Source of the DNA: an uncultured Bacteroidota bacterium | GTDB lineage: Bacteria > Bacteroidota > Bacteroidia > Bacteroidales > P3 | DNA: 64,000 bases | Assembly: GCA_902775135.1 (NCBI GenBank) | Contig: CACYKY010000003.1 | Span: 83,056 to 147,055 of the forward strand | Reading direction: 5' to 3' | In this document: one piece after another, positions 25,912 through 35,729 of the stretch | Layout of the letters: the number at the start of each line of letters is the position of its first letter | Position numbering within the stretch: position 1 is the first letter of the stretch | Notes under the pieces: model-generated | What the model was told of the DNA's origin: nothing | Seen by the model: only the letters and a program-made list of their open reading frames with translations | Database searches by the model: none | Made by a program: the position numbers and the translations under genes

Positions 25912-25942
25912 TTTGCCGTTTTGGAAAAAAGTCGTATCTTTA
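25912..25942 (+). promoter_or_regulatory. Bacteroides-type promoter for recJ
   Basis: TTTG (25912-25915) and TATCTTTA (25935-25942) are 19 bases apart. The last base deviates from the TAnnTTTG consensus. The ATG is 13 bases after the -7 box, so the leader is very short. Confidence 0.65.
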
Positions 25943-25955
25943 CCGCCAGAAAAAT

Positions 25956-27794
25956 ATGAAAGAAAAACGTTGGATAATTAGAGAAGACTATGATTTAGAG
26001 ACTGTTGAAAAACTTGCGGCATCGTTGGGCGTTGACAAAATCATTGCCACTCTGCTTGTAGAGCGGGGTGTTACCACCTTTGAAGAGGCACGCCGTTTCT
26101 TCCGACCGGGATTGGATCAGATCCACGACCCCTTCCTGATGAAGGGCATGAAAGAGGCCATCGAGCGCATCAACGAGGCCATCCGCCAACAGGAACGTAT
26201 CATGGTGTACGGCGACTACGACGTCGACGGTACGTCGGCCGTAGCGCTGGTCTACTCGTATCTTCGCGAGTTGGACCGCAATATTGATTTCTACATCCCC
26301 GACCGCGAGCGCGAGGGATACGGCATCTCCTACCAAGGCATCGACTACGCCCGCGAGACAGGAGTGAAGCTGATCATAGCCCTCGACTGCGGTATCAAGG
26401 CTATGGAACAGGTGGACTATGCCGCGCAGTACGGCATAGACTTCATCATTGGCGACCACCACCTGCCGGGCGAAGAGGTGCCGAAGGCTGTGGCCGTGCT
26501 GGACCCCAAACAGGAGGACTGCCCCTATCCCTACAAGGAGCTTTCAGGCTGCGGCATCGGTTTCAAGATTGCCGAAGCACACCTCGAGCAGCGCATGGGC
26601 GTGCGCCTGTGCGACCTGCCGGAGCAGCTGGACACCGCACGCCGCCAGCGTCAGGAGGAACTGAAGCTGCGTCTGCTGAAATACCTGGACCTGGTGGCAG
26701 TGAGCATTGCGAGCGACATAGTGCCCATCATGGGCGAGAACCGCGTGCTGGCGTTCTTCGGCCTGAGGGTGCTGAACACCAAGCCGCGTCCCGGCATCGA
26801 GGCCATCCTGAAATTCGGCCATGTGGACAGGAGGAAGGCGGAGGCACCAGAGTCGGGAGAGGCGACGGAGACGGTGAAGAGCGGATACTTCGAGAAGGAG
26901 CTGACCATCACGGACCTTGTGTTCCTGGTGGGACCGCGCATCAACGCCGCGGGACGCATCCGCTCGGCCTTCGACTCCGTGAGGCTGATGCTGACGGAAG
27001 ACCCCGCCATAGCACACCGCCTGGCGGAAGACATCAACACCTACAATCTGGAGCGCAAAGACCTGGACACCGCAGCCACCGAGGAGGCGAAAAGACGCAT
27101 AGACCACGACCCGTTCTACAAGGGGCGCAAATCGCTGGTACTCTATGACGAAGGGTGGCACCGCGGGGTAGTGGGCATCGTGGCAAGCCGCATTGTGGAA
27201 GCCTACTACAAGCCCACCATAGTCTTCACGCGGGGCAGCGACGACCTCATCACGGGTTCGGCACGCTCGGTGAAGGAGTTCGACGTGCACGAGGCCTTGG
27301 AGAAATGCGCCGACCTGCTAGAGCACTTCGGCGGCCACAAGTGCGCCGCGGGTGTGTCGCTGCGGCAAGAGAACATGCGCGCTTTCGTCGACCGCTTCGA
27401 GCAACTGGTGCGCGAGGGCATGGGCGTTGAGGAGGCGCAGCCGGAGATAGAGATCGACACCGAGCTGGGGTTCTCGCAGATTACGCCAAAGTTCCTCCGC
27501 ATCCTGAAGCAGTTTGCCCCCTTCGGCCCGGACAACAACGTGCCTGTCTTTGTCAGCCGCGAGCTGGTGGACACAGGCAACGCCCGCATCGTTGGCACAA
27601 ACCACCTGAAGTTCAGCGCCATCCCCATAGCCGAGCGCTCGGCCCCCTACCCTGCCATTGGTTTCCAGCTAGGTGAGTGCCTGACGCGCATGCGCAACGA
27701 GCGCTTCGACCTCTGCTACCAACTGGAGGAGAACTACTGGCGCGGACGCACCGAGATACAGCTGAACGTGAAGGACATCAAATTCAACTACTAA
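25956..27794 (+). CDS. recJ: Single-stranded-DNA-specific exonuclease RecJ
   Basis: 612 residues from the ATG at 25956, which follows the promoter and gives MKEKRWIIREDYD; a longer frame begins upstream but would span the promoter. RecJ degrades single-stranded DNA 5' to 3' in recombination and mismatch repair. DHH-family motifs are intact: YGDYDVDGTSA, IALDCGIK, GDHHLPGEE and CGIGFKIAEAH. DHHA1 motifs such as HRGVVGIVASRI and GGHKCAAGVSL follow. A stretch near residue 295 (APESGEATETVKSG) looks like an added flexible loop. A terminator follows. Confidence 0.96.
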   Translation: MKEKRWIIREDYDLETVEKLAASLGVDKIIATLLVERGVTTFEEARRFFRPGLDQIHDPFLMKGMKEAIERINEAIRQQERIMVYGDYDVDGTSAVALVYSYLRELDRNIDFYIPDREREGYGISYQGIDYARETGVKLIIALDCGIKAMEQVDYAAQYGIDFIIGDHHLPGEEVPKAVAVLDPKQEDCPYPYKELSGCGIGFKIAEAHLEQRMGVRLCDLPEQLDTARRQRQEELKLRLLKYLDLVAVSIASDIVPIMGENRVLAFFGLRVLNTKPRPGIEAILKFGHVDRRKAEAPESGEATETVKSGYFEKELTITDLVFLVGPRINAAGRIRSAFDSVRLMLTEDPAIAHRLAEDINTYNLERKDLDTAATEEAKRRIDHDPFYKGRKSLVLYDEGWHRGVVGIVASRIVEAYYKPTIVFTRGSDDLITGSARSVKEFDVHEALEKCADLLEHFGGHKCAAGVSLRQENMRAFVDRFEQLVREGMGVEEAQPEIEIDTELGFSQITPKFLRILKQFAPFGPDNNVPVFVSRELVDTGNARIVGTNHLKFSAIPIAERSAPYPAIGFQLGECLTRMRNERFDLCYQLEENYWRGRTEIQLNVKDIKFNY

Positions 27795-27821
27795 GGTTTA
27801 TCAAGGTTTACCATAGAAAGA

Positions 27822-27853
27822 AAAAGCCACTCCCAAACGGAGTGGCTTTTTTT
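27822..27853 (+). terminator. Intrinsic terminator after recJ
   Basis: AAAAGCCACTCC pairs with GGAGTGGCTTTT around CAAAC, with a T-run. In the rest of the 27795-28169 gap I see only the mraZ promoter. Confidence 0.92.
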
Positions 27854-28111
27854 GTGCACGGAGTTTGTATTTGAGGAGAATCCGCTGCGGACAGCGTTTT
27901 TTTTGGTCAGGGGTGGTTGCGGGAAAAAAGTTTTCAACAATGTCATTTATCGAGAAACAATATGCTTCCGAAAAGCGGGAGGTTGGCGTGAGAGTATTGT
28001 TTTTTCGAGGGTGGGAAGATTTTTTTTCGATGGAGTGAAACTTTTTTTGAACTTTTTCGTTTAGGGTTATGAACAACAAAAAATGGTTAAAAAAAACAAA
28101 TAAAGGATTTT

Positions 28112-28145
28112 TTTGGCAGAAATTGGAAATTTCTTCGTAATTTTA
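28112..28145 (+). promoter_or_regulatory. Promoter of the division and cell-wall cluster, before mraZ
   Basis: TTTG (28112-28115) and TAATTTTA (28138-28145) are 22 bases apart, slightly wider than usual, and the -7 box ends in A. The mraZ ATG is 25 bases downstream. Confidence 0.5.
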
Positions 28146-28169
28146 CAACCTGAAAAATAGTAGGTAAAA

Positions 28170-28652
28170 ATGGCCTTAATACTTGGAAAAGAATACTGTA
28201 AGGTGGACTCGAACGGTCGCTTCAAGTTCCCAATTGCGCTGAAGAGGCAGTTGGAGACTGAGGACGGGCGTTTCGTGATCCGCCAGAGTGTCTATGCCGA
28301 GTGTTTGGAGCTGTGGACTTACGCCAGTTTCAGGGAGGAAGTGGAGAAATTGCAAGAGAAGCTGAATTCCTACAATCTCAAGGAGCGCAATGTGCTGCGC
28401 AAGCTGACGGAAGGCAACGTGATAGAGTTGGACACGAACGACAGGTTGCTGATACCGGCGGAGCAGAAGCACGTGATTGCGAAAGCGAAAGAGATTGTTC
28501 TTCAATCGACCGGCAAGTTCATAGAGCTCTGGGACCGTGAGGCCTACGACAAGATGAACAGCGAAAGTGGCGACTTTGCCAAGATGGCGGAGGAGCTGCT
28601 GGGGAGCGGGCTCCCGCAGAGCGAAAAACCGGTTGACAATGGGAAACAGTAA
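28170..28652 (+). CDS. mraZ: Transcriptional regulator MraZ
   Basis: 160 residues with two SpoVT-AbrB-type swapped-hairpin halves, the first around KVDSNGRFKFPIALKRQL and the second around ELDTNDRLLIPAEQK. MraZ binds repeats upstream of its own operon and controls the division cluster in other bacteria. It is the first gene of the cluster and overlaps rsmH by 14 bases. The Asp-Xaa-Asn-Gly-Arg core of the first half is intact. Confidence 0.95.
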   Translation: MALILGKEYCKVDSNGRFKFPIALKRQLETEDGRFVIRQSVYAECLELWTYASFREEVEKLQEKLNSYNLKERNVLRKLTEGNVIELDTNDRLLIPAEQKHVIAKAKEIVLQSTGKFIELWDREAYDKMNSESGDFAKMAEELLGSGLPQSEKPVDNGKQ

Positions 28653-29607
28653 TTCGTTGACGGAAGTCGGGTGCCAGTATCATGTGCCTGTGATGCTGGC
28701 AGAGGCCATCGAGGGATTGCGCCTTCGGGAGGACGGGACGTTTGTGGACGTGACGTTCGGCGGCGGCGGCCATTCGAAGGCCATACTGGAGCGTCTGGGG
28801 TCCAAGGGGCGCCTGTTAGCTTTCGACCAGGACGAGGATGCTGTGGCACGGGTGGAGAGTGGCGAATGGAAGGCGGAGAGCGAGGCTCAATTCACGCTGA
28901 TCAACGAGAATTTCCGCCACCTGAAGAGTTTTTTGCGGTTGCACGGAGTGAGACAGGTGGACGGAGTGCTGGCAGACCTGGGGGTGAGCAGCCACCAATT
29001 TGATGTGGCGGAACGCGGGTTCTCGACAAGGATGGAGGGAGAGCTGGACCTGCGGATGGACCGCCGGAGCACTACGACTGCCCGCGACCTTGTGGAGACG
29101 CTGGACGAGGAGTCGCTGGCAAGGATACTGAAGATGTACGGCGAGTTGCCCAATGCAAAGCAGATGGCGCGGGCCATAGTGAAATACCGGGCGGAGAAGG
29201 ACATCGTCACAACCACCGACCTGAAGGAGGCCGTGAGCCATCACCTGCCCAGAGGTATGGAAAACAAGTACCTGGCGATGCTCTTCCAAGCGCTGCGAAT
29301 AGAGGTCAACGGCGAGCTGGAGGCGCTGAAAGAGATGCTGCGACAGGCGTGCGAGGTGCTGGTGCCGGGAGGACGGCTGGTGGTGATCAGCTATCATTCG
29401 CTGGAAGACCGCCTGGTGAAGAACTTCATGAGGAGCGGCAACTTCGAGGGTGAGGTGGAGAAGGATTTCTACGGCAATGTGCTGTCGCCGATGAAGATGG
29501 TGAGCCGTGGGGCCGTGCAGGCCAGCGAGGAGGAGGTGATGAGGAACAGCCGCGCCCGCAGCGCCCGACTGAGGGTTGGGGAAAAAGCGGTTCTAGTTAA
29601 TAGTTAA
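28639..29607 (+). CDS. rsmH: 16S rRNA (cytosine1402-N4)-methyltransferase
   Basis: 322 residues from the ATG at 28639, inside the end of mraZ. It methylates C1402 in the 16S rRNA decoding centre using S-adenosylmethionine. Family motifs seen are YHVPVMLAEAIEGL, DVTFGGGGHSKAIL, LAFDQDEDA, DLGVSSHQFD, RGFSTRMEGELDLRMD and ISYHSLEDRLVK. Residues about 73-85 (ESGEWKAESEAQ) appear to be an insertion made from a simple repeat that is also seen between genes. The insertion sits in a loop before the FTLINENF strand, so function is probably kept. Confidence 0.96.
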   Translation: MGNSNSLTEVGCQYHVPVMLAEAIEGLRLREDGTFVDVTFGGGGHSKAILERLGSKGRLLAFDQDEDAVARVESGEWKAESEAQFTLINENFRHLKSFLRLHGVRQVDGVLADLGVSSHQFDVAERGFSTRMEGELDLRMDRRSTTTARDLVETLDEESLARILKMYGELPNAKQMARAIVKYRAEKDIVTTTDLKEAVSHHLPRGMENKYLAMLFQALRIEVNGELEALKEMLRQACEVLVPGGRLVVISYHSLEDRLVKNFMRSGNFEGEVEKDFYGNVLSPMKMVSRGAVQASEEEVMRNSRARSARLRVGEKAVLVNS

Positions 29608-29630
29608 TAGTTATACATTTATATATATAT

Positions 29631-30107
29631 ATGGGAAACAGGTTTAGGGAGAAAGTGACGGAAGAAGGCTTGGACGGCCAAGAGAAGGCGACGACGGCAG
29701 GAGCGACACCGGAGGTACCTGTGGAGGAGTGTGGAGCGCCAGAGGAGGTGGAGCAGGAAGAGGTCAGCCCGGAAACCCCTGGCGAAAAACGGAAAAGCGA
29801 CAAGGTGGCGAAGGGGGTGTCGAAGGTGCTGGGAGGCGATATCCTGGGCGACAAACTGGTGGTGAAACAGATACCGCTGATGCTGCTGTGCCTGCTGTTC
29901 CTGCTGCTGATAGTGGCGAACCGCTACAAAGTGGAGAGCCTGAGCCGAGAGAAGATAGCCACCGAGGAGCGAATCAACGACCTGCGCGAACACAGGATAC
30001 AGATGCAGAAACAATACCAAAAGAGTGTGAAGATATCGCAGATAGCCGAGGACCTGAGCGAGAGCGGAGTGGGAATTACCAGCGGACCTCCGTATGAGAT
30101 TGAGTAG
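29631..30107 (+). CDS. ftsL: FtsL-like division protein
   Basis: 158 residues. An acidic, Pro/Glu-rich cytoplasmic tail of about 75 residues is followed by one transmembrane helix (IPLMLLCLLFLLLIVANRY) and a short coiled coil (LSREKIATEERINDLREHRI). This is the Bacteroidota FtsL layout, which links early and late divisome proteins. It sits between rsmH and ftsI, the standard place. The cytoplasmic tail is longer than in proteobacterial FtsL. Confidence 0.85.
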   Translation: MGNRFREKVTEEGLDGQEKATTAGATPEVPVEECGAPEEVEQEEVSPETPGEKRKSDKVAKGVSKVLGGDILGDKLVVKQIPLMLLCLLFLLLIVANRYKVESLSREKIATEERINDLREHRIQMQKQYQKSVKISQIAEDLSESGVGITSGPPYEIE

Positions 30108-30178
30108 GGGCTTAAAAGGTGAAAGTTGGAGAGAGAGAGTTTTGATTACCATGAAAACAGAGAACTAGAAAAAAATAG

Positions 30179-32467
30179 ATGAAGAAAGAAGATAGGAAAG
30201 ACACGCGGATGACGAAGGGAATGACGGCCTTCTACCTGCTGCTCACGTTGGTGGGCGGCATAGCCATCATTGTGAGCATGGTGAAGATACAGTGGGTAGA
30301 CGGAGACGACTGGCGTGCGAGGGGAGCGAAGCGCGAGGCGGGATTCCTGACGGACCCTGCGCGCAGAGGCAATATCTACTCCAGCGACGGCAAGATACTG
30401 GCGACGACGGTAAAAGAATGCGACCTGTTTTTGGACCTTTACAACAAATACGAGGTGGACGACCACGGGAACCAGAAGTACGACCGCAAGGGCAGGAAGA
30501 TGGAAACGGGTCCGATAGTGGATTCGTGCTTCGAGAAATATGTGGACACGGTGGGTATCATGCTGGCGGACGCCATGGGCGGCTCGGCAACCTATTTCGC
30601 CAACAAAATACGCGTGGAGCGAGCGAAAAACGGCCAGATGGGCACCAATGGCAAGGAGATGAGAGCAAGGAGATGCTTCTCGGTGGCCAAAGGGGTGCCC
30701 TATTCGGTGTGGCTGGACATTACACGGCTGCCGGGATGGAACAGAGGAGTGGTGAAAGAGGTGGACCACGAGAGTGTCGTGCATCATGTGAGGGCGCATA
30801 TCTACGGCAACATGGCCGAAAATACGGTGGGCTACCCCAACGCCAAGACCGACGGCACCTATACAGGACTGGAGGGGGCGTACGACTCGATACTGAAGGG
30901 ACAGGACGGCAACTTCATAAGGAGAAGGCTGACGAAGGGTGTGTGGCTGGCCGAGGACCCCGGAGAGCGGAAGGAAGTGCCGCAACGCACGGACGACGGA
31001 CAGACGGACACCATCGTGCTGCAGAAGAGGGTTGACGGACAGAGCATCGTGTCGACCATAGACACGCGCTACCAAGACATAGCGGAGAGCTCGTTGCGGA
31101 AAGCGCTGACCCAATACGGCGGCACGAGCGGCTGTGCCATCCTGATGGAGATGGAGACGGGCTACGTGCTGGCTTGCTCGAACTTGGTGATAGACACCAC
31201 GGGCGAGTACAAAGAGATCAGACGGGGAAGCATAGCGGGCAACGTGGCAGTGAGCCACATCAACGAACCGGGCTCGACATTCAAGTCGGTCATCCTCACA
31301 GCGATGCTGGAAGACAAGCAGGTGAAGATAGACACCGCGATGAAGGTCCAGGCGGTATACAAGGACTTCGGTGGAAAATACGGCGTAATCAAGGACTCGC
31401 ACCGCAAGAAAGACTCGCTCACGGTGAAGGAGGTGATGGAAGAATCGTCGAATGTGGGCATGTGCGACCTGGGATGGATGTATTACCGGAACCGCAGGAA
31501 CGACCTGGTGAATCTGGTGAAGGGGGTGTTCCCCTTTGAGAAGTTGCATCTGGATGTGGCGTCGGCCGAGAATCCGAGTAGGGTGAACGACGTGAACCAG
31601 TCAAACCGCGACTTCCTGAACTTCTGCTACGGATACTCTACGGCGGTGTCGCCGATGCAGCTGATAACGTTCTACAATGCCCTCGGTGCGGGCGGAAGGA
31701 TGGTGAAGCCGCTCTTCTGCAAAGCCATCATTGAGGGAGACCGCCAGCGGGAGGTAAAGCCTGTGGTGCTGCGGGAGCAGATATGCTCGAAGGAGACGGC
31801 AGCCTTGATGAAGGAGCTGCTGGAGAGTGTGGTGGAGAACGGAACGGGCAACAACATCAAGAACAACACCTACGGCATCGCCGGAAAGACCGGAACGGCG
31901 GTGCACAGCTACAAGGACAAGAGCCGATACAACGGCTCGTTCGCCGGATTTTTCCCGTCGGAGAACCCGCGCTATACGTGTCTGGTGGTGATAGAGAACA
32001 GTCCAGCCTACGGACGACAGGCGGCAGTAGTGTTCAAGGCCATAGCCGACTGTGTGGTGGCTGTGGACAAGGAGCTGAGCAACGGTGCGGTGAAGAGCGC
32101 ATGGCCCCAGCTGAAGGCCGACAGCACCAAGGCGATGCAGCGTCCCGTGCTGGAAAAAGGCAACCAGAAAGGCATTGCCGAGGTCTACGGTCTGATAGGA
32201 CAGCAGTATGTAACGACGGATGCTGGCAGCGAGTGGGTGTACTACCGTGCGGGCGACGACACGACGGCAGCAAGCTATATGCCCTATGCTCCCGCCAACG
32301 GCAAGGTGCCCAACTGCTACGGGATGAGTGCCAAAGACGCTGTCCGACTGCTGCGCGAAATGGGCTACAGGGCCCGTATCAACGGATACGGCAAGGTGGT
32401 TTCGCAGCAACCCAAGGGGGGAGCGGCTGCCAAGAGAGGAAGTATTGTGGTGGTGAATCTGAAATAG
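30179..32467 (+). CDS. ftsI: Septal peptidoglycan transpeptidase (penicillin-binding protein) with a PASTA domain
   Basis: 762 residues. One N-terminal transmembrane helix (about 15-36) precedes a pedestal domain and a transpeptidase domain. The catalytic motifs are complete: Ser366-Thr-Phe-Lys369 (SxxK), Ser423-Ser-Asn425 (SxN) and Lys570-Thr-Gly572 (KTG). The last 60 residues (KVPNCYGMSAKDAVRLLREM to the end) form one PASTA domain, common in Bacteroidota FtsI. It crosslinks septal peptidoglycan with FtsW. It lies between ftsL and murE. Confidence 0.96.
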   Translation: MKKEDRKDTRMTKGMTAFYLLLTLVGGIAIIVSMVKIQWVDGDDWRARGAKREAGFLTDPARRGNIYSSDGKILATTVKECDLFLDLYNKYEVDDHGNQKYDRKGRKMETGPIVDSCFEKYVDTVGIMLADAMGGSATYFANKIRVERAKNGQMGTNGKEMRARRCFSVAKGVPYSVWLDITRLPGWNRGVVKEVDHESVVHHVRAHIYGNMAENTVGYPNAKTDGTYTGLEGAYDSILKGQDGNFIRRRLTKGVWLAEDPGERKEVPQRTDDGQTDTIVLQKRVDGQSIVSTIDTRYQDIAESSLRKALTQYGGTSGCAILMEMETGYVLACSNLVIDTTGEYKEIRRGSIAGNVAVSHINEPGSTFKSVILTAMLEDKQVKIDTAMKVQAVYKDFGGKYGVIKDSHRKKDSLTVKEVMEESSNVGMCDLGWMYYRNRRNDLVNLVKGVFPFEKLHLDVASAENPSRVNDVNQSNRDFLNFCYGYSTAVSPMQLITFYNALGAGGRMVKPLFCKAIIEGDRQREVKPVVLREQICSKETAALMKELLESVVENGTGNNIKNNTYGIAGKTGTAVHSYKDKSRYNGSFAGFFPSENPRYTCLVVIENSPAYGRQAAVVFKAIADCVVAVDKELSNGAVKSAWPQLKADSTKAMQRPVLEKGNQKGIAEVYGLIGQQYVTTDAGSEWVYYRAGDDTTAASYMPYAPANGKVPNCYGMSAKDAVRLLREMGYRARINGYGKVVSQQPKGGAAAKRGSIVVVNLK

Positions 32468-32503
32468 GAGAAAAAAAACTGTCAAGTGATAAATAGACAA
32501 AGC

Positions 32504-33952
32504 ATGAAGCTGAAAGAGATCATAAAAGGGATTGCCTGCGAGGTGCGGGGAAACAGCGAGGTGGAGGTGAAGGACATCCAGTTCGACTCGCGCAAGGTGG
32601 GAGCCGGCACGCTCTTTGTGGCGCAGCCGGGCACAAAAGTGGACGGGCATGAGTACATTGCCCAGTCGGTAGAAGCGGGAGCCGTAGCTGTGGTGTGCCA
32701 GCATGTGCCTGCGGATGTGCCGGAAGGAGCCGTGATGGTAGTGGTGGAGAACAGCAGCAAGGCCCTTGGCGAGATGGCTGCGAACTACTACGGGCATCCT
32801 TCGCGGGAGCTGAAGCTGATAGGAATCACGGGCACCAACGGCAAGACGACGACGGTGACGCTGCTGCACAGGATGTTCCGCCAGATGGGGCATCACGTAG
32901 GACTTGTCTCCACCATCGTGAACAAGATAGACGAGGAGGAGTTGCCCACAGGGCACACCACCCCCGACGCCCTAGAGCTGAACGGACTGCTGCGCAAGAT
33001 GGCGGATGCGGGGTGCGACTACTGCTTCATGGAAGTGAGCTCGCACGCTGTGGTACAGCATCGTATTGCCGGAGTGGAGTTTGCAGGGGGCATCTTCAGC
33101 AATATCACACACGACCACCTCGACTTCCACAAGACGATGGCTAATTATATTGCTGCCAAGAAGGGCTTCTTTGACGGCTTGCCGGCAGGAGCATGGGCGC
33201 TGGTGAACATCGACGACAAGAACGGCCGCGTGATGGTGCAGAACACCAAGGCCAAAATAGCCACCTATGCGTTGAACCAGATGGCCGACTTCCATTGCAA
33301 GATACTGGAAGAGAGTTTTGAGGGGATGCACTTGCAGATTGGCGGCAAGGATATATGGTGCCGGCTGGTGGGTCGCTTCAATGCGTACAATCTCACGGCC
33401 ATCTATGCCGCCGCTGTGCTTTGCGGCATGAAGGAAGAGGATGTGGCGCGGGAACTCTCAACCCTCGAGCCTGCCCCGGGCAGATTCCAGTATGTCAGCG
33501 GGCGCGGCATCACGGCCATAGTGGATTATGCCCATACACCGGATGCGTTGCAAAACGTCATAGCCACCATCGATGCCATCCGCCGTCCGACACAGCAGCT
33601 GATCACCGTAGTGGGATGCGGAGGCGACCGGGACCGCACGAAGCGTCCGGAGATGGCCCAGATAGCATCGAAAGGCAGCGACAAGCTGGTGCTCACCTCC
33701 GACAACCCTCGCACGGAGAAGCCGGAGAGCATCCTTGACGACATGGAAGCGGGCCTCACACCGCAGGAGCTGAGCCACACGGTCCGCATCACCGACCGCC
33801 GTCAGGCCATACGCACAGCATGCATGATGGCCAAGGAAGGCGACATTATCCTCATTGCGGGAAAAGGCCACGAGAAATACCAGGAGGTGAACGGTGTGCG
33901 CAGCCACTTCGACGATGTTGAAGAGGTGGGGAAAGCATTGGGAGAAGATTAA
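32504..33952 (+). CDS. murE: UDP-MurNAc-tripeptide synthetase, meso-diaminopimelate type
   Basis: 482 residues from the ATG at 32504; an in-frame GTG at 32486 is less likely. It adds the third amino acid of the stem peptide. The ATP-binding motif GITGTNGKTTT is at residues 108-116, and YAHTPDALQNV follows in the central domain. The DNPR motif (DNPRTEKPESIL) is the signature of enzymes that add meso-diaminopimelate rather than lysine. It follows ftsI by 36 bases. Confidence 0.95.
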   Translation: MKLKEIIKGIACEVRGNSEVEVKDIQFDSRKVGAGTLFVAQPGTKVDGHEYIAQSVEAGAVAVVCQHVPADVPEGAVMVVVENSSKALGEMAANYYGHPSRELKLIGITGTNGKTTTVTLLHRMFRQMGHHVGLVSTIVNKIDEEELPTGHTTPDALELNGLLRKMADAGCDYCFMEVSSHAVVQHRIAGVEFAGGIFSNITHDHLDFHKTMANYIAAKKGFFDGLPAGAWALVNIDDKNGRVMVQNTKAKIATYALNQMADFHCKILEESFEGMHLQIGGKDIWCRLVGRFNAYNLTAIYAAAVLCGMKEEDVARELSTLEPAPGRFQYVSGRGITAIVDYAHTPDALQNVIATIDAIRRPTQQLITVVGCGGDRDRTKRPEMAQIASKGSDKLVLTSDNPRTEKPESILDDMEAGLTPQELSHTVRITDRRQAIRTACMMAKEGDIILIAGKGHEKYQEVNGVRSHFDDVEEVGKALGED

Positions 33953-33972
33953 GAATTAAGAGTTAAAAAGAT

Positions 33973-35151
33973 ATGCTATACTATTTGTTTGAATGGTTCG
34001 ACAAGGTGCTTGATATTCCCGGAACGGGAGTATTCCAGTACATCTCGGTGAGGGCAGCTGCCAGTATGGTGACATCGCTGCTTATCCTGCTGGTGTTCGG
34101 CAAGCCCTTTATTAGATGGATGAAGAACAAGATGGGGATGATGGACGAGGTGAGAACCGAGCTGGGACTTGAGGGTGCCGTGCGCAAGAGTCAGACGCCC
34201 ACGATGGGAGGATTGCTGATACTGGCGGCCATCATCATACCCACGCTCCTTTTCGCCAAGCTAGACAACATCTATGTGCTTATCATGCTTGGCACCACAG
34301 TGTGGATGGGCATGATAGGCTTCCTGGACGACTACCTGAAGAAGAGACGCGGGAAAGCAGGACTTCCCGGCAAGTACAAGGTGCTGGGACAGGTGATGCT
34401 GGGTCTTGTAGTGGGACTGCTCATCATCCACCATCCCGATATCTCGGGTTCTACCACAACGACGATACCTTTTGTGAAGAACAATGAATTCGACTATGCA
34501 TGGCTGGTGACCTGGATGGGCGACTGGGCAGGCGACCTGGTATGGGTGGTATATGTGCTGATCATCATATTCATAGTCACCGCTGTCAGCAACGCATCGA
34601 ACCTTACCGACGGCATAGACGGTATTGCCACCGGTGTGGCATCGGTGAATGGCGGCGCATTGGCCATCCTGGCATGGGTTAGCGGCAACGTGGTAATGGC
34701 AGGGTACCTGAACATCATGTATCTGTCGAACATTGGCGAACTGGCCATCTTCAGTACTGCTTTTGTTGGAGCTACGTTGGGATTCCTGTGGTTCAACACT
34801 CATCCGGCCGAAATATTCATGGGAGATACGGGCTCGTTGAGCATAGGCAGCATCATAGCGGTATTCGCTGTGCTGATCAAGAAAGAGTTGCTGCTGCCGA
34901 TTCTCTGTGGCATCTACGTGGTGGAGAACCTCTCGGTGATTATTCAGACGAGCTACTGCAAATACTACCGTCGACGCCACAAGCTGCCCCCCAGCGAGTC
35001 GGTGCCTGTGGAGAAGCGTCCCTTCCTGATGACGCCGTTGCATCATCATTTCCAAAAGAAAGGAGTGGCAGAGGAGAAAGTGGTGATCCGATTTGTAATT
35101 ATAGCCATATTGCTGGCAATCTTCACCCTCGTAACCTTGAAACTGAGATAG
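33973..35151 (+). CDS. mraY: Phospho-MurNAc-pentapeptide transferase
   Basis: 392 residues with about ten membrane helices. It transfers phospho-MurNAc-pentapeptide to undecaprenyl phosphate, making lipid I. Seen motifs: KSQTPTMGGLL, GFLDDYLK (catalytic Asp pair), NLTDGIDGIATG and MGDTGSLSIG, plus RPFLMTPLHHHF near the C-terminus. The length suits the Bacteroidota form, which has an extra periplasmic loop. It is directly upstream of the murD remnant. Confidence 0.96.
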   Translation: MLYYLFEWFDKVLDIPGTGVFQYISVRAAASMVTSLLILLVFGKPFIRWMKNKMGMMDEVRTELGLEGAVRKSQTPTMGGLLILAAIIIPTLLFAKLDNIYVLIMLGTTVWMGMIGFLDDYLKKRRGKAGLPGKYKVLGQVMLGLVVGLLIIHHPDISGSTTTTIPFVKNNEFDYAWLVTWMGDWAGDLVWVVYVLIIIFIVTAVSNASNLTDGIDGIATGVASVNGGALAILAWVSGNVVMAGYLNIMYLSNIGELAIFSTAFVGATLGFLWFNTHPAEIFMGDTGSLSIGSIIAVFAVLIKKELLLPILCGIYVVENLSVIIQTSYCKYYRRRHKLPPSESVPVEKRPFLMTPLHHHFQKKGVAEEKVVIRFVIIAILLAIFTLVTLKLR

Positions 35152-35189
35152 AAAGCTACAAAAACAACATATACATCAACTAGAAAACT

Positions 35190-35729
35190 ATGACAATAGA
35201 AACCTTGGCCAAACAGGGCCGCGACAGAATCCACACCGGGTTGGCCGGCATAGACACCCAGCGTCTGAAAGCGATGCGCAATGCTTCGCTGAGAGCCTGC
35301 TTCAACCGCCTGGAAGAGACCCGCTACCGCCTGGAATTTGTCGCACGTGTCCGTGGTCGTGAATATATCAACGATGCGGCGTCACGCTCCATCAATGCCA
35401 CATGGTATGCCCTCGAGAGCACACAAGGGGGTATCATCTGGATTGCCGACGCCCCGCGACAGGCGGCCGACTACGGGCGGCTTGTGCCGTCGGCCTTGCG
35501 CAAAGTGCGCATGCTGCTATTGGTGGGTGGTGACGACGAGAATATGCGCAAGACCTTTGCGGGAGTGATACCTACCATCGAGGCCTGCCCCTCGATGGCT
35601 GCCGCGCTGCAGAGGGCTTACCGATACGAGTCCGACGATGTGAAGGTGCTGTATTCGCCTGCATGCGACAACGGCTCGTCTGTCGAGGAAGAGGGTGAGA
35701 CGTTCCGCCAAGAAGTAAACGAACTGTAA
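35190..35729 (+). CDS. MurD C-terminal domain remnant, catalytic motifs lost
   Basis: 179 residues at the normal murD position between mraY and ftsW. The match to MurD covers only the C-terminal (amino acid binding) domain: YRLEFVARVRGREYIND, ATWYALEST and a final GETFRQEVNEL. The UDP-substrate and ATP-binding domains (about the first 270 residues) are absent, and the 38 bases before it leave no space for them. In family members the NDSKATN motif carries a functional Lys; here residues 61-69 read NDAASRSIN. The usual SFDLF-type motif is replaced by CDNGSSVEE near residue 160. The frame is intact with coding-like codon use, so it may be kept for another role. A catalytic MurD must be encoded elsewhere or replaced. 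Confidence 0.8.
   Translation: MTIETLAKQGRDRIHTGLAGIDTQRLKAMRNASLRACFNRLEETRYRLEFVARVRGREYINDAASRSINATWYALESTQGGIIWIADAPRQAADYGRLVPSALRKVRMLLLVGGDDENMRKTFAGVIPTIEACPSMAAALQRAYRYESDDVKVLYSPACDNGSSVEEEGETFRQEVNEL

Noticed and set aside
35152..35300. A frameshift hiding the first half of murD
   Set aside because: Only 38 bases separate mraY from the fragment and no frame nearby encodes the MurD N-terminal or ATP-binding motifs.
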